Positions 8,553 through 17,671 of a stretch of 50,767 nucleotides of DNA are shown here, piece by piece; position 1 is the stretch's first letter, and each line of letters starts with the position of its first letter. The notes below the pieces were generated by a model, which saw only the letters and a list, made by a program, of their open reading frames with translations, made no database searches and had not been told where the DNA came from. The position numbers were made by a program, and so were the translations under genes. The stretch is from Parabacteroides goldsteinii. GTDB taxonomy: Bacteria > Bacteroidota > Bacteroidia > Bacteroidales > Tannerellaceae. The stretch is from the NCBI RefSeq assembly GCF_015550595.1, contig NZ_JADNBB010000011.1, forward strand, positions 122,862 through 173,628, read 5' to 3'.

Positions 8553-9638
8553 ATGAAACTATATAAGTACCTGCTACTGATACCCCCTTTGTTCGCCATT
8601 CAATCCTGTTCACGGGAGGTTGGAGAAGACCCGAATGCCTCTGCCGCACTGACCCCCCGTATTGCCGGGGTATCCCTCATTACCCGTGGAGGAGCCGGTG
8701 ATGCCAATGCTATCCGGATTTTAGGCATTTACGCCGTCAACAAAAATGCCGGCGAAACATTTTACGGGACTTCACCCGCAGGTACTTCTCGTAAATATAC
8801 GCTGAATAACGGTAGTGCTACCCCCGATGGAGAAGCGTTATGGCTAAATCAGGAGCAAGCTATTATCTTCTCCTGGCACCCGGTTCCAGCAGGTGTTTCC
8901 GTTACTTCCGGAGGAAATGGCACGGCTCTTGTCCCAACCATTACAATCCCGGCATCAGCCATCATACCCGCGCAAACCATCAGTGCGGCAAAGGCTGATA
9001 ACCTCTATGACTTCGCCCTCCCTTCCAACGATTATATGTATGGTGTAAAATACGATAATAGCCAGCCAACGGAAACTGATAAGTACCTTTCGATACAACC
9101 CGTAGCCGACAACGGCCACCAGTCGGCCACTACACCGGCTGTTCCCCCCGTCGGTCATGAAGTCTCTATCGGCCTTAAGCATGCCTTTGCCCAAGTCTCT
9201 TTTATTATCAAAAAGAGTGATGCCTATAAAGGTATGGCCAAGGTCACCAAGGTGACCCATACGCGCCAGATGCCGGCATTAAAAGCCGACAACACCACGA
9301 CCATGAACCTGACTGATGGAGCACTGAAAAGTCTGGCAGACGTAGCCGAGGTAACATATTCATATACGTTTGACAATGCCGTGGCTCCAATTCTTTCTAC
9401 CATCACCCAGATTACCCTTACCAACTATGTAATACCGTACGGCACCACTGCCAAGCAATCCACACTCGTAGTAACAGTCGACGGCAAAGAAATGACACTA
9501 TTGCCCTATACCGATCCTGTATGGACAGCCGGCAATATCTATACCTATACAATCATAATCAACCCGACAGGGCTTACCCTGGATGGGTTTAACATAACAG
9601 GCTGGAACGATGAACAGCGTCCCGATGTCAATGTATAA
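8553..9638 (+). CDS. Fimbrillin family lipoprotein
   Basis: A 361-residue protein. Signal MKLYKYLLLIPPLFAIQSC (Cys19); R45-G46 in SLITRGGA is the candidate processing site. Motifs: AIIFSWHPVPAG, DYMYGVKYD, GLKHAFAQVSFIIKKSD and a C-terminal NITGWNDEQRPDVNV. Clearly paralogous to the genes on either side, 29 bases after its upstream neighbour and 22 bases before the ATG of the next gene. Confidence 0.82.
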   Translation: MKLYKYLLLIPPLFAIQSCSREVGEDPNASAALTPRIAGVSLITRGGAGDANAIRILGIYAVNKNAGETFYGTSPAGTSRKYTLNNGSATPDGEALWLNQEQAIIFSWHPVPAGVSVTSGGNGTALVPTITIPASAIIPAQTISAAKADNLYDFALPSNDYMYGVKYDNSQPTETDKYLSIQPVADNGHQSATTPAVPPVGHEVSIGLKHAFAQVSFIIKKSDAYKGMAKVTKVTHTRQMPALKADNTTTMNLTDGALKSLADVAEVTYSYTFDNAVAPILSTITQITLTNYVIPYGTTAKQSTLVVTVDGKEMTLLPYTDPVWTAGNIYTYTIIINPTGLTLDGFNITGWNDEQRPDVNV

Positions 9639-9660
9639 CGAAAAAATAAAGAATAAGAAT

Positions 9661-10716
9661 ATGAAACACATCGCAAACAAAATCACGACCGCAGGACTCG
9701 GTTTCCTGCTTATCGGTTGTACCGGGCAGGAATTGCCGGACGACGGTCGGGGAGTAGTCTCCCTCCAGCCACATTTCCTGACCGGAACGACGGATACCCG
9801 CTCGTTGGTGAGCGGCACCGCCTCCACAACCGGTGGTGGCAACGTCCATCAGATAAACCTGTATGTCACCAAAAATACGGATAATGCTGTCTATCCCGGT
9901 ATAACTTTGAACGGGACAACCGGCCTCTCGCAATTTACCTACAATGGTACGGCATGGACGGGCAATCCTACAGTGAATCTTCATAATGAGGAGGCTCGAA
10001 TTTATGCTTATTATCCGGTAAATGTGACTCCAACACATGCTTCCGGCGATACACATACAATTCCGGTAACAAATATAACCGGCACCCAGACTTTTGACGG
10101 TGCAAACACCTGGAATTGCAATGTGACGGATTATCTATATGGCTCTGCCCAACAGGTATCCGATGCTCCGATTACAGCCAGTAACCAATCCTTCGAACCT
10201 GCCATCTGGATGCGTCATGCATTGGCACAGGTGGTGTTTAAGATGCAAACAGCCTCCGGACGTCCGGTAGATACATACGATTACATCAAAAAGATCACGA
10301 TGAAGACTGACGGCGGCACTTCTTTCCTGACAGGCTCGGGAACGATGCAACTCAAAGACGGGGTGATAGCATCACTCAGTACAGCAAAAGAGATTTCTTT
10401 TACACCTTCGGTCAATCCTGTCCAATGCGGTGCGAACGGTCTGGCAAAAGTGGTTGCTTACGGGTTAGTAGCTCCTCTATCCGCCCAATTATCCAACGTT
10501 ACTTTAACGATCGAGATCGGAGATAAAACCTCCGACACGAATAAACGGATATTGAGCGTAACAAACGACGCTGCCTTTAGTGTACAATGGGAAAAAGGGA
10601 AACGATATGTTTATAACCTGACCCTGACCGACCGTGCGATAGTAGTGAGCGAAACAAGCATTACTGCCTGGACACCTGCAACCGGTAACGGAGAACTTCG
10701 CCCGGATGGCTTCTAA
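9661..10716 (+). CDS. Fimbrillin family lipoprotein
   Basis: An in-frame ATG at 9610 lies inside the previous gene; ATG 9661 is preferred because it gives a clean lipoprotein signal, MKHIANKITTAGLGFLLIGC (Cys20). The mature 351-residue precursor has R47-S48 in TTDTRSLV as candidate cleavage site. Motifs: EARIYAYYPVNVTP, DYLYGSAQ, WMRHALAQVVFKM and SITAWTPATGNGELRPDGF. Most similar in layout to the 8553 and 12499 genes. Confidence 0.82.
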   Translation: MKHIANKITTAGLGFLLIGCTGQELPDDGRGVVSLQPHFLTGTTDTRSLVSGTASTTGGGNVHQINLYVTKNTDNAVYPGITLNGTTGLSQFTYNGTAWTGNPTVNLHNEEARIYAYYPVNVTPTHASGDTHTIPVTNITGTQTFDGANTWNCNVTDYLYGSAQQVSDAPITASNQSFEPAIWMRHALAQVVFKMQTASGRPVDTYDYIKKITMKTDGGTSFLTGSGTMQLKDGVIASLSTAKEISFTPSVNPVQCGANGLAKVVAYGLVAPLSAQLSNVTLTIEIGDKTSDTNKRILSVTNDAAFSVQWEKGKRYVYNLTLTDRAIVVSETSITAWTPATGNGELRPDGF

Positions 10717-10735
10717 AAGATAAAACACAATAAAT

Positions 10736-11581
10736 ATGAAAAAAGAAAAGAACAAACAATGGCTATGTCTGCTGACAGGTATTTCACTGTTGGCAGCCCT
10801 GACCGCCTGTACCGGTGAGACACTGCTGTCTCCATCCGGAGAGGGAAAGCCGGTCATAGTGAATGCTGAAATAAGCGACGAACCGGTTTCGGAGATAACC
10901 TCCCGCGCATTGGCAGAAGAAAATACTTATGACAGATCGACGTTTATCACCAACGATAGGATACGTATTACGAGAACGACCCGGACTAGTAAGAGCGAGG
11001 CGGTAGATTATCAACTGGGAGCAGACAATCAATGGACTGTAGCCACACCACTCACGCTACTGGCCGGAGCTTCCTATCAGGCCGTTTATCCGGCAGGTAG
11101 TGATGCCGGAATTATGTATGACCAGTCATCGGCTGCTAATTACATAAAAAGCAACCGGCTTGTCTCCGCTATTATTAATGCTCCTGCTACGGAAAAGCTG
11201 AACTTTTCTTTCGGGCATCAGAATACAAAGCTGACACTTGTGTTTCAACCAAAGCAAACAGGTACTCTACCTGCCGACTTTAGTTTCCAAGTGAGCGGTG
11301 CCGGACTTCTGACAGGAGGAACAACTATTGAAATAATCAAGCTGTATCATCCGGGCGATTTGACCTGGTGCGGTATCGTTTATCCCAAAGGAGTCTCAAC
11401 CTCTGTTTCCATTAAGATGACCTACGATGAGGTGACTTACAGCTCGACCATCGACTGTGCCTTGGCAGCCGGTACACATTATAAATATACGTTGCAACTT
11501 CATAATGATATTTTGGTGCCGGAGGAGAGTAACATAGCCGGGTGGATCGATGACAATGCTCATACAGGACCTCTAAATTGA
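10736..11581 (+). CDS. Short fimbrillin family lipoprotein (duplicate pair, copy 1)
   Basis: A 281-residue protein. Lipoprotein signal to Cys25 (LTAC). R57-A58 in EITSRALAEENTYDRSTF is the candidate maturation site; the same context recurs in the next gene (PVVSRALGAVNYEKSSF). ASYQAVYPAG, SSAANYIKSNRLVSA, KLNFSFGHQNTKLTLVF and NIAGWIDDN follow. The NYIKSNRL segment is shared at DNA level with the next gene, pointing to tandem duplication. Confidence 0.8.
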   Translation: MKKEKNKQWLCLLTGISLLAALTACTGETLLSPSGEGKPVIVNAEISDEPVSEITSRALAEENTYDRSTFITNDRIRITRTTRTSKSEAVDYQLGADNQWTVATPLTLLAGASYQAVYPAGSDAGIMYDQSSAANYIKSNRLVSAIINAPATEKLNFSFGHQNTKLTLVFQPKQTGTLPADFSFQVSGAGLLTGGTTIEIIKLYHPGDLTWCGIVYPKGVSTSVSIKMTYDEVTYSSTIDCALAAGTHYKYTLQLHNDILVPEESNIAGWIDDNAHTGPLN

Positions 11582-11587
11582 AATATC

Positions 11588-12478
11588 ATGAATAAAACGA
11601 ATATAAAAACAATTTATCTGGCAGGATCTCTGCTTTTGTTGCTGGTTACCTGTAGTAGCGAAGAACCGGTAAATAACGGAGAAGGAGCAAGGTTGCCTCT
11701 TGAAATCGGGGCTTCCATTTCGGAGCCGGTTGTAAGCCGTGCACTTGGGGCAGTCAACTATGAGAAGTCGTCGTTTGCAGAAAATGACGTAATTAAGATA
11801 GGAACATCAGCGACTTCCCTCGAAACATCGGGTACTTCCTATACATATAAAAAAGATGTGGCTCAGACCCTGCGGTGGCTCCCGACAAGCGGAGGAGATG
11901 GCCTGACAACTACCGGCAGTGGCTATTATTATGCCTCTTACTCCCCAATTGGCTATATCGGTATTCTTGCGGATCAAAGTGCAACTGCTGCGGTAAATTA
12001 CATAAAAAGCAACAGGCTGATTACCGATGCAACCCCTGTTTCCGTGAATAGGATAAATTTCTCTTTTTCTCCTGCCGCAGCAAAAGTTACGGTTATTGTC
12101 GATTATACGGATGATGTGCATGTCGGTGTGAAGGTCCAGTTGACAGGCAGTAATCTGACCGGAGCATCTTCATCCAATCCCATTACTTTCTATCCGGTGA
12201 CAGCGACTGGTAAAACACATATGTATGTTGCCATTGTTTATCCGGGGGTAAGTAAACAATATAAAATAGCAGTAACCAGTAAAGCAACAGCAAGTAGTGG
12301 TACAGAAGATACAAAAACATATCCGTCAACCGGCAATGAGACACAAACCCTTGAGGCCGGACATAATTATATATACAATTTTACTTCTACGTTTGGACTG
12401 ATCCTGAATAACGTTACTGTGGAAGCCTTTAAGCCCGGTACGGGAAATGGTACCGGAACAGACTGGGGGGCATCTTAA
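11588..12478 (+). CDS. Short fimbrillin family lipoprotein (duplicate pair, copy 2)
   Basis: A 296-residue protein only six bases after its paralogue. Lipoprotein signal to Cys22 (LLVTC); R51-A52 is the candidate cleavage site. YYYASYSPIGYIG, AAVNYIKSNRLITDA and RINFSFSPAAAKVTVIV align with the 10736 gene. The C-terminus is more diverged (VTVEAFKPGTGNGTGTDWGAS), lacking the Trp at the usual place, and could be a different donor strand. Confidence 0.8.
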   Translation: MNKTNIKTIYLAGSLLLLLVTCSSEEPVNNGEGARLPLEIGASISEPVVSRALGAVNYEKSSFAENDVIKIGTSATSLETSGTSYTYKKDVAQTLRWLPTSGGDGLTTTGSGYYYASYSPIGYIGILADQSATAAVNYIKSNRLITDATPVSVNRINFSFSPAAAKVTVIVDYTDDVHVGVKVQLTGSNLTGASSSNPITFYPVTATGKTHMYVAIVYPGVSKQYKIAVTSKATASSGTEDTKTYPSTGNETQTLEAGHNYIYNFTSTFGLILNNVTVEAFKPGTGNGTGTDWGAS

Positions 12479-12498
12479 TTTTTAATCGCGTATGAATT

Positions 12499-13467
12499 AT
12501 GAATAGAACAATAATATATAAAACATTTTTACTGGTAGCCTGTATGGGGTGTACCGGTAACCTGCCGGAAAATAATGAGGCTGAAACAGCATTGCAGCTA
12601 AGCTCTGTCTCAATACATGAGGAAGGCATATCGAAAGCAATCGTTGCCGGTACTACTGTCAATACGGTAAATGTATATGTTGCAAAAACTGACAATACCG
12701 TGTATGATCCAACTGTCCCATCCCTGGTTTTTACCAATAAATCCGGTAACTGGACTTCTGATAAATCGGTTGTTATACTGGATGGTACGCCTGCCAAAGT
12801 ATATGGTGTATACCCCGATAATATTCCCATAACCGATGAAGGCGGAAGCCTGAAGGTAAGTGTGGAAGTTCTGAAAGGAGGGGGGAATACGTTGGATTTC
12901 CAGGGGACTCAGCAAAACGATTATTTGTATTCGGGAGAAGTTGATGCCTCTTATCAGAACAGAACAATTTCACTTGCTATGAAGCATGCGATGGCAAAAG
13001 TAAGTTTCGATATCGTCAAAGCAACCAATGTTACCGCTCCTCTGGTGCTAAAGCAAGTAAAGATCCTGAGTGGCACCAACCTGCTGCAGGCGGGTACGGG
13101 ATACATGTTGTTGAACGGTACTACAACCGGAGCCTTAAACGGTCTTGCTTCGACTTCCGAGATAACACTGGATAATAGTGTGGGAATGGAGTTGAAAACC
13201 TCACATGCGGGAGCAAATGTGACGTGCCTGGTGGCTCCGATGAATACGGCCGAGTCGGTTCTTTCTTTCAGTCTGACTGTAGGCGAAGAAGGTAGTTCTG
13301 TCAATCGTACGTTTCTCACTTCTTCTATTTCTCCGGCAGTAAAGTGGGTGGCCGGTTTCCATTATGTATACAAAATCACAGTCAACAAAATGAGTGGCGA
13401 TGTGGAGGGCGTATTGATCGAGGACTGGAGGAACGATGCCAGCCAGAATACAAGTGTAGGTATCTGA
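12499..13467 (+). CDS. Fimbrillin family lipoprotein
   Basis: A 322-residue protein. The signal carries two candidate lipid cysteines (ACMGC, Cys15 or Cys18). K46-A47 in GISKAIVA is the candidate processing site. PAKVYGVYPDNIP, NDYLYSGEVD, LAMKHAMAKVSFDIVKATN and VLIEDWRNDASQNTSVGI are fimbrillin motifs matching the 9661 gene. Confidence 0.82.
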   Translation: MNRTIIYKTFLLVACMGCTGNLPENNEAETALQLSSVSIHEEGISKAIVAGTTVNTVNVYVAKTDNTVYDPTVPSLVFTNKSGNWTSDKSVVILDGTPAKVYGVYPDNIPITDEGGSLKVSVEVLKGGGNTLDFQGTQQNDYLYSGEVDASYQNRTISLAMKHAMAKVSFDIVKATNVTAPLVLKQVKILSGTNLLQAGTGYMLLNGTTTGALNGLASTSEITLDNSVGMELKTSHAGANVTCLVAPMNTAESVLSFSLTVGEEGSSVNRTFLTSSISPAVKWVAGFHYVYKITVNKMSGDVEGVLIEDWRNDASQNTSVGI

Positions 13468-13486
13468 AAAATAAAAATAGAAAGGT

Positions 13487-14479
13487 ATGAAAATGATAAG
13501 TAAACTAATAATCTTGCTTGGCAGTGTTTTGCTGGTCGGCTGCAATAGTAGCTTGCCCGACTCCGGCGAACAGCAGGGAGAAGGAGAACCGATCGAACTC
13601 GCTTTCAATTTATACAGCGCGGTAGTATCCAAGGCTGGCGAAAATACAAAGACGGTAATGCCTGTCGGATCCACTTTCCGGATTTATGCCTTTAAGGCCG
13701 GTGAAATGAACCTTAGCAACCCTGTTGCCACAGCCATGTATACTGTTGTGGACACAAATGGTAAATCGACCGGAAACTTGTCGCTTTATCGTGGAAATTA
13801 TGACTTTTATCTGATTTCCAATAATACGAATCAGGCTCCGTCACTGGATGCCGGCGTTAATTATGTAACAGTCGATAATGGTAACGACTTTATGTATAAT
13901 ACCATTACCAATGAAGTCATACAGCCTGAAAGCCCCGGCCAGAATACGATGACAGTAACACTGCGAACTCCGTTTGTTCGTCTGGGGACTAAAGTCGATC
14001 TGTCTGTGAAAGCAAATGCCGGTTCACCCGTACCGGTAACAGGGCTAGCTGTTCAAAAAATAACGATTAAGAGTTTGTCATCTCCTTTAGCCTATCGGTT
14101 AGGAGCTTCGGATTGGAATAGTGGCAGTTCTTCCTATAATGCAGAATATTCAGTAATCAAATTTGGTTCGGGTCAACCGACTCAACCGCATGACAACACC
14201 GATCCGGTAGTCCTGTTGCCGGTTGATGGTTCGGTTGATCTGGTATTCGACTTGGCGTTGAATGTGTCTTATATGGTTTATGATGCAGAAGGCACAGGAA
14301 CTCAGACCTCCCGGATATTTAACTATCAGGCTTCTGCCGCCAAGGCTTTGTTAAAAGGTATGAAATATAAATTTGAATTTACGTTAACCTTCTTCGGTAT
14401 ACTTACACCGGGAGATATGACAGTGTCGTTGTTGGAATATACCGAGGAAGATTTATCAACGGATGATGTCGGCAAATAA
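13487..14479 (+). CDS. Fimbrillin-like lipoprotein, diverged subgroup
   Basis: A 330-residue protein; an ATG at 13493 is an equally good start. Lipoprotein signal ends LLVGC (Cys19) and K49-A50 in AVVSKAGENT is the candidate cleavage site. It departs from the preceding family: TFRIYAFKAGEM, GNLSLYRGNYDFYLISNN, FVRLGTKVDLSVKA, and a C-terminus without the conserved Trp (FFGILTPGDMTVSLLEYTEED). The layout fits a minor pilin or adaptor between stalk and tip, which is inference. Confidence 0.72.
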   Translation: MKMISKLIILLGSVLLVGCNSSLPDSGEQQGEGEPIELAFNLYSAVVSKAGENTKTVMPVGSTFRIYAFKAGEMNLSNPVATAMYTVVDTNGKSTGNLSLYRGNYDFYLISNNTNQAPSLDAGVNYVTVDNGNDFMYNTITNEVIQPESPGQNTMTVTLRTPFVRLGTKVDLSVKANAGSPVPVTGLAVQKITIKSLSSPLAYRLGASDWNSGSSSYNAEYSVIKFGSGQPTQPHDNTDPVVLLPVDGSVDLVFDLALNVSYMVYDAEGTGTQTSRIFNYQASAAKALLKGMKYKFEFTLTFFGILTPGDMTVSLLEYTEEDLSTDDVGK

Positions 14480-14485
14480 AAAATA

Positions 14486-15628
14486 GTGAATATGAAAAAT
14501 AGAGTGATTATATATACAACTGGATTGGTTACATTAATATTTTGGCTGTTCGTTACCGGTTGCAGTACATCCGTTGACGAAGATATTTCCGATAAAAACG
14601 GGTTTCAGTTTTGTGTACAAATACCTAAAGCATTAGAAGTCGAAACGAAGGCTTCTTTGGGAGGAGGAGATGAAAAAATTGATATTAAAGATGCATGGAT
14701 CGTTCAATATGCTTCTCCCGGTAACAATCTGCTTCATTGTGTTTATATAAACAGTGGGTTTACGACAGAGAACACTGGATATACGGTGACAATAACAACT
14801 AAAAACGATCAATTTTCATTGGTTAGCAGTTCTTTTTATGTGATATTGAATGGAGGAGCAGAGCTGTTAAAAGATTTTGAGAGTGTTTCTGATAACTCTA
14901 AAGAAGCTTTGTTAAAAAAGATATGTGCGGCACCAAGCAACGTTGATGGTAGTCCGGCAATTACTTCTGTGCCTATATTATTAACTGCCGGGCCAACGGA
15001 ATATACGGCCACAGGCGAAGCGGAGAAGGTTATAGTGATATCGCGGGTGTACAGGGCTTTTGCTAAACTGTCATTAAGTGTAACGTTTCCGACAATTGCA
15101 AATGATATCTTTGTTGTAGAGAGTGCGACAGTAACAAATATCCCTAAAAATATGGCTTTATTTGCCGGAGGAGGAAGTAAAACTCCTTATCCGGAGTTAT
15201 CAACGATGTATACGAGTTCAATCAGTATAAAAGACATTGTTGTAAATGGAGGAAAACAAAGCTTTTACATGCCTGAAAATATCCGTGGAACAGGAAGTTC
15301 GCTTACTTTTCAAGGAAAAAACCAGGTTGCCAACGGACCGGATGGTAACCTAAACGGGTGCACATACTTGACGATAAAAGGGAAGTATTATTATGATAAA
15401 ACTCAAGCACCAGGTGGCGGTTATATTCAAACCCCGATCGATGTCGAATATCGTTTCTATTTAGGTTCTAACCTGACTAACGACTATAATATCCGCCGGG
15501 ATCATCATTATAATCTAACGGTTAATATAACAGGTGCCAATAGCGCCGACCTGCGTGTCACTATTACCAACGGCAATGTTGCCGTTTTTGACAAAGTACA
15601 GGAAATAACAAACGAAGTTGATTTTTAA
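14486..15628 (+). CDS. DUF4906-like fimbrial lipoprotein (putative tip/adaptor)
   Basis: A 380-residue protein; ATG 14492 (MKNRVII) is an alternative start. Lipoprotein signal to Cys26 (FVTGC); K55-A56 in EVETKASLGG is the candidate cleavage site. The C-terminal third has QSFYMPENIRGTGSS, CTYLTIKGKYYYD and YRFYLGSNLTNDYNIRRDHHYNLTVNITG, the DUF4906-like pattern also present in the first gene of the window. Such proteins sit at or near the pilus tip in related loci. The gene ends three bases before the HU gene, so the two are probably co-transcribed. Confidence 0.75.
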   Translation: MNMKNRVIIYTTGLVTLIFWLFVTGCSTSVDEDISDKNGFQFCVQIPKALEVETKASLGGGDEKIDIKDAWIVQYASPGNNLLHCVYINSGFTTENTGYTVTITTKNDQFSLVSSSFYVILNGGAELLKDFESVSDNSKEALLKKICAAPSNVDGSPAITSVPILLTAGPTEYTATGEAEKVIVISRVYRAFAKLSLSVTFPTIANDIFVVESATVTNIPKNMALFAGGGSKTPYPELSTMYTSSISIKDIVVNGGKQSFYMPENIRGTGSSLTFQGKNQVANGPDGNLNGCTYLTIKGKYYYDKTQAPGGGYIQTPIDVEYRFYLGSNLTNDYNIRRDHHYNLTVNITGANSADLRVTITNGNVAVFDKVQEITNEVDF

Positions 15629-15631
15629 GCA

Positions 15632-15925
15632 ATGAACAAAACAGAATTATCAAAAATAGTGGCAAAACGTATGTCTGTACCTCAAAAAGAGGCACTACTG
15701 TTTATAGAAACATTAGGTAAGGTGCTCACTGAATCGCTGGCTCAGGAAGAATCTCTGGGCTTTCAGGGATTCGGAACTTTCTCTTTATGGAAGCAGACAG
15801 AGCGACAAGGCCGGAACCCCAGGATAGGAGTTCCGGCTGTTATCCGGGCACGCAATAGTGTCAAGTTTAAACCTGGCAAACAATTACTGGAAGCTCTAAA
15901 CAGGAAAACTGATCCGGTTAAGTAG
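15632..15925 (+). CDS. HU/IHF family DNA-binding protein
   Basis: A 97-residue single-domain HU-like protein: MNKTELSKIVAKR at the start, an LGFQGFGTFSLWKQTERQGRNP arm region and VKFKPGKQLLEAL at the end, all canonical. HU/IHF proteins bend DNA. Starting three bases after the DUF4906-like gene and overlapping the convergent recombinase gene by eight bases, it could serve as architectural partner for that recombinase or as a locus regulator; the sequence does not decide. Confidence 0.93.
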   Translation: MNKTELSKIVAKRMSVPQKEALLFIETLGKVLTESLAQEESLGFQGFGTFSLWKQTERQGRNPRIGVPAVIRARNSVKFKPGKQLLEALNRKTDPVK

Positions 15926-17024
15926 TAAGCATTAATATTTTGGCTATCGATGCCAGCATGTTTTTACATCTCATTCTCAATGTTTTTACGTGGGGATGGG
16001 ATGTTGTCTTTTTGGACCGTTTATTATTTGCCGTTTTCGAATATGTCCCTTTTCTTTCCGGACCTGTTTTGCGGACCAAGATGTCGAGCATTTTGTCTGT
16101 TGCCTTATCCATCTTGGTAATGGATAGTTGGCCGAGGTAAATCTCTGTCGTATGCAACGAAGTGTGTCCCATAGACTGACTGATTACCCCAATCTCTGCA
16201 CCAGCTTCAAGCATCATGGAGGCCCAACTGTGACGCATGACATAGGTCGTAAGCGGCTGAAGGTAACCCAGGTCATCACCAATTTGTTTCAGATAGCTGT
16301 TAATACGGTGAAGTGACGATTGAGCCGTGACCGTACCTTTTCCCTGTATTCTATCATGAAGGAAAGGAAAAAGCCAGAGACTGTCTTTACGGTGATACAT
16401 ATGGATAATCTTATTCATTTCCGGTGTGATCCTAACTTGTAGGGTCGCTCCGGTTTTACTACGTATATAATGTATATAATCACCGCTCAGATTTTTTTTT
16501 TTTAGTTTGAATGCATCGACGAAACACATTCCTCTGGCATAGAAAAGAAACAAAGCCAGATGAAGAGCCGCAAACTTCTCAGGGCTATCAGAAAGATCGA
16601 GTTCAGATAATCTTTTTAATTCCTCTTTCGCTAGAGCTCGTTTGCGAGTGGGAGGGACCTGTATATAAAGATTTGAAAAGGGACTACCTGACGGAGATAT
16701 AAATCGCAGTTCCTTAATCACTTTGTTATACATGGCTTTCAGATTGCGCAGATAAAAATCCTGACTGCCGGGAGAAAGAAGAGCGTTACCTGTATCTTCA
16801 TCCTGTAGGAGCCACAACAGATAGTGTTGAATGAGATTGATAGTCAAATCGACTAAAGTTATCTCCTCAGATCTTTTCTTTCCAAGAAAAGATGAAAATT
16901 TGTTCCATGCGCTTCGGTAATTAGCAGCAGTTCTTTCTTTGCCCGCTTCTTCTTTCATGTGGATTTGCTTTTCAAAGCAATCCTTTAGTCGCGGATAATT
17001 TTTCAAAGTTTCTGTATTCATCAT
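15918..17024 (-). CDS. Tyrosine recombinase (Bacteroidales invertase/integrase type)
   Basis: A 368-residue protein with an N-terminal SAM-like core-binding domain (residues about 10-110) and a C-terminal catalytic domain. Visible active-site residues: R164 in YARGMCFVDAFKL, K190 in RSKTGATL, R264 in YVMRHSWAS, H287 in MGHTS and Y296 in EIYLG. The position three residues before R264 is Tyr instead of His, common in this Bacteroidetes branch. Recombinases of this type next to surface-structure loci often invert promoters (phase variation), but no flanking inverted repeats were found here. It could also be a remnant mobile-element integrase. The start could be either of two adjacent ATGs. Confidence 0.9.
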   Translation of the reverse strand: MMNTETLKNYPRLKDCFEKQIHMKEEAGKERTAANYRSAWNKFSSFLGKKRSEEITLVDLTINLIQHYLLWLLQDEDTGNALLSPGSQDFYLRNLKAMYNKVIKELRFISPSGSPFSNLYIQVPPTRKRALAKEELKRLSELDLSDSPEKFAALHLALFLFYARGMCFVDAFKLKKKNLSGDYIHYIRSKTGATLQVRITPEMNKIIHMYHRKDSLWLFPFLHDRIQGKGTVTAQSSLHRINSYLKQIGDDLGYLQPLTTYVMRHSWASMMLEAGAEIGVISQSMGHTSLHTTEIYLGQLSITKMDKATDKMLDILVRKTGPERKGTYSKTANNKRSKKTTSHPHVKTLRMRCKNMLASIAKILMLTT

Positions 17025-17164
17025 AATCGTTAAAATTTAGTTTGGCAAAAGTGCATGTAAATCACTGTTGATGTGAAATAAAATAACAAAAAGTGCAAGA
17101 AATAGGTTGTATAAAAAATATATAGGAAGACAATAGGGGTATTTTATCTTTTCCTGTCTTATAT

Positions 17165-17350
17165 ATGAAGTTGAATTTAAAATGGAAAAAAATGGAAACA
17201 ACAGAAAGAGAAAATCAAGCACCCATGCTGTGGTACTGGAGTGTTCCTGAAAATGGAATGGATATAGAAGATTGCGAAAAAATAGCGAAGGAGAATTTAG
17301 CTAACAGGCAGAATATTAAATATATGGATATGTATATTGCTTTTGTTTGA
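17165..17350 (+). CDS. Possible small hypothetical protein
   Basis: A 61-codon ORF in the gap between the two recombinases (an internal ATG at 17191 gives 52 residues). The translation (APMLWYWSVPENGMDIEDCEKIAKENLANRQ) looks protein-like, and a strong hairpin follows 15 bases after the stop, supporting a short transcription unit. No family recognised. Confidence 0.4.
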   Translation: MKLNLKWKKMETTERENQAPMLWYWSVPENGMDIEDCEKIAKENLANRQNIKYMDMYIAFV

Positions 17351-17364
17351 AAAGAATATGAATG

Positions 17365-17408
17365 AAAAGGCATGTAAAGTATCAGGAAAAGGTACACACA
17401 TGCCTTTT
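17365..17408 (+). terminator. Terminator-like hairpin, probably bidirectional
   Basis: AAAAGGCATGT (17365-17375) pairs perfectly with ACATGCCTTTT (17398-17408), followed by a further T. A-rich on one side and T-rich on the other, so it could act in both directions. Confidence 0.7.
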
Positions 17409-17569
17409 TAGCATTTATTAGTATATGATTCCAAAACATATAGAATAAATGTCTTGTTATAATATCAAATAAAAAATAGTTCTTGTGCCGGAATTAGTTT
17501 TAGGATATACATTATAAGGTATAGAAAAAATAATAGAAAATTATTCCGGGAGTCAGAACCAAATAAAGC

Positions 17570-17590
17570 TTATCATTGTTATAATGATAA
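17570..17590. repeat. Inverted repeat upstream of the prophage integrase
   Basis: TTATCATT (17570-17577) and AATGATAA (17583-17590) flank a five-base loop. It lies in the AT-rich region expected to hold the prophage left attachment site; function unknown. The rest of 17409-17670 shows nothing I can support. Confidence 0.45.
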
Positions 17591-17671
17591 ACACAGGATT
17601 TACAAGATTCTGTAATAATTATGTTAGTAGTATTTGTTTTTTCATATAAGTAGAGTTTGTTATTTGTTTGG

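Noticed and set aside
9610-9660. Upstream in-frame start for the fimbrillin at 9661
   Set aside because: It would overlap the previous gene and add hydrophilic residues before the signal peptide; ATG 9661 gives a normal lipoprotein signal.
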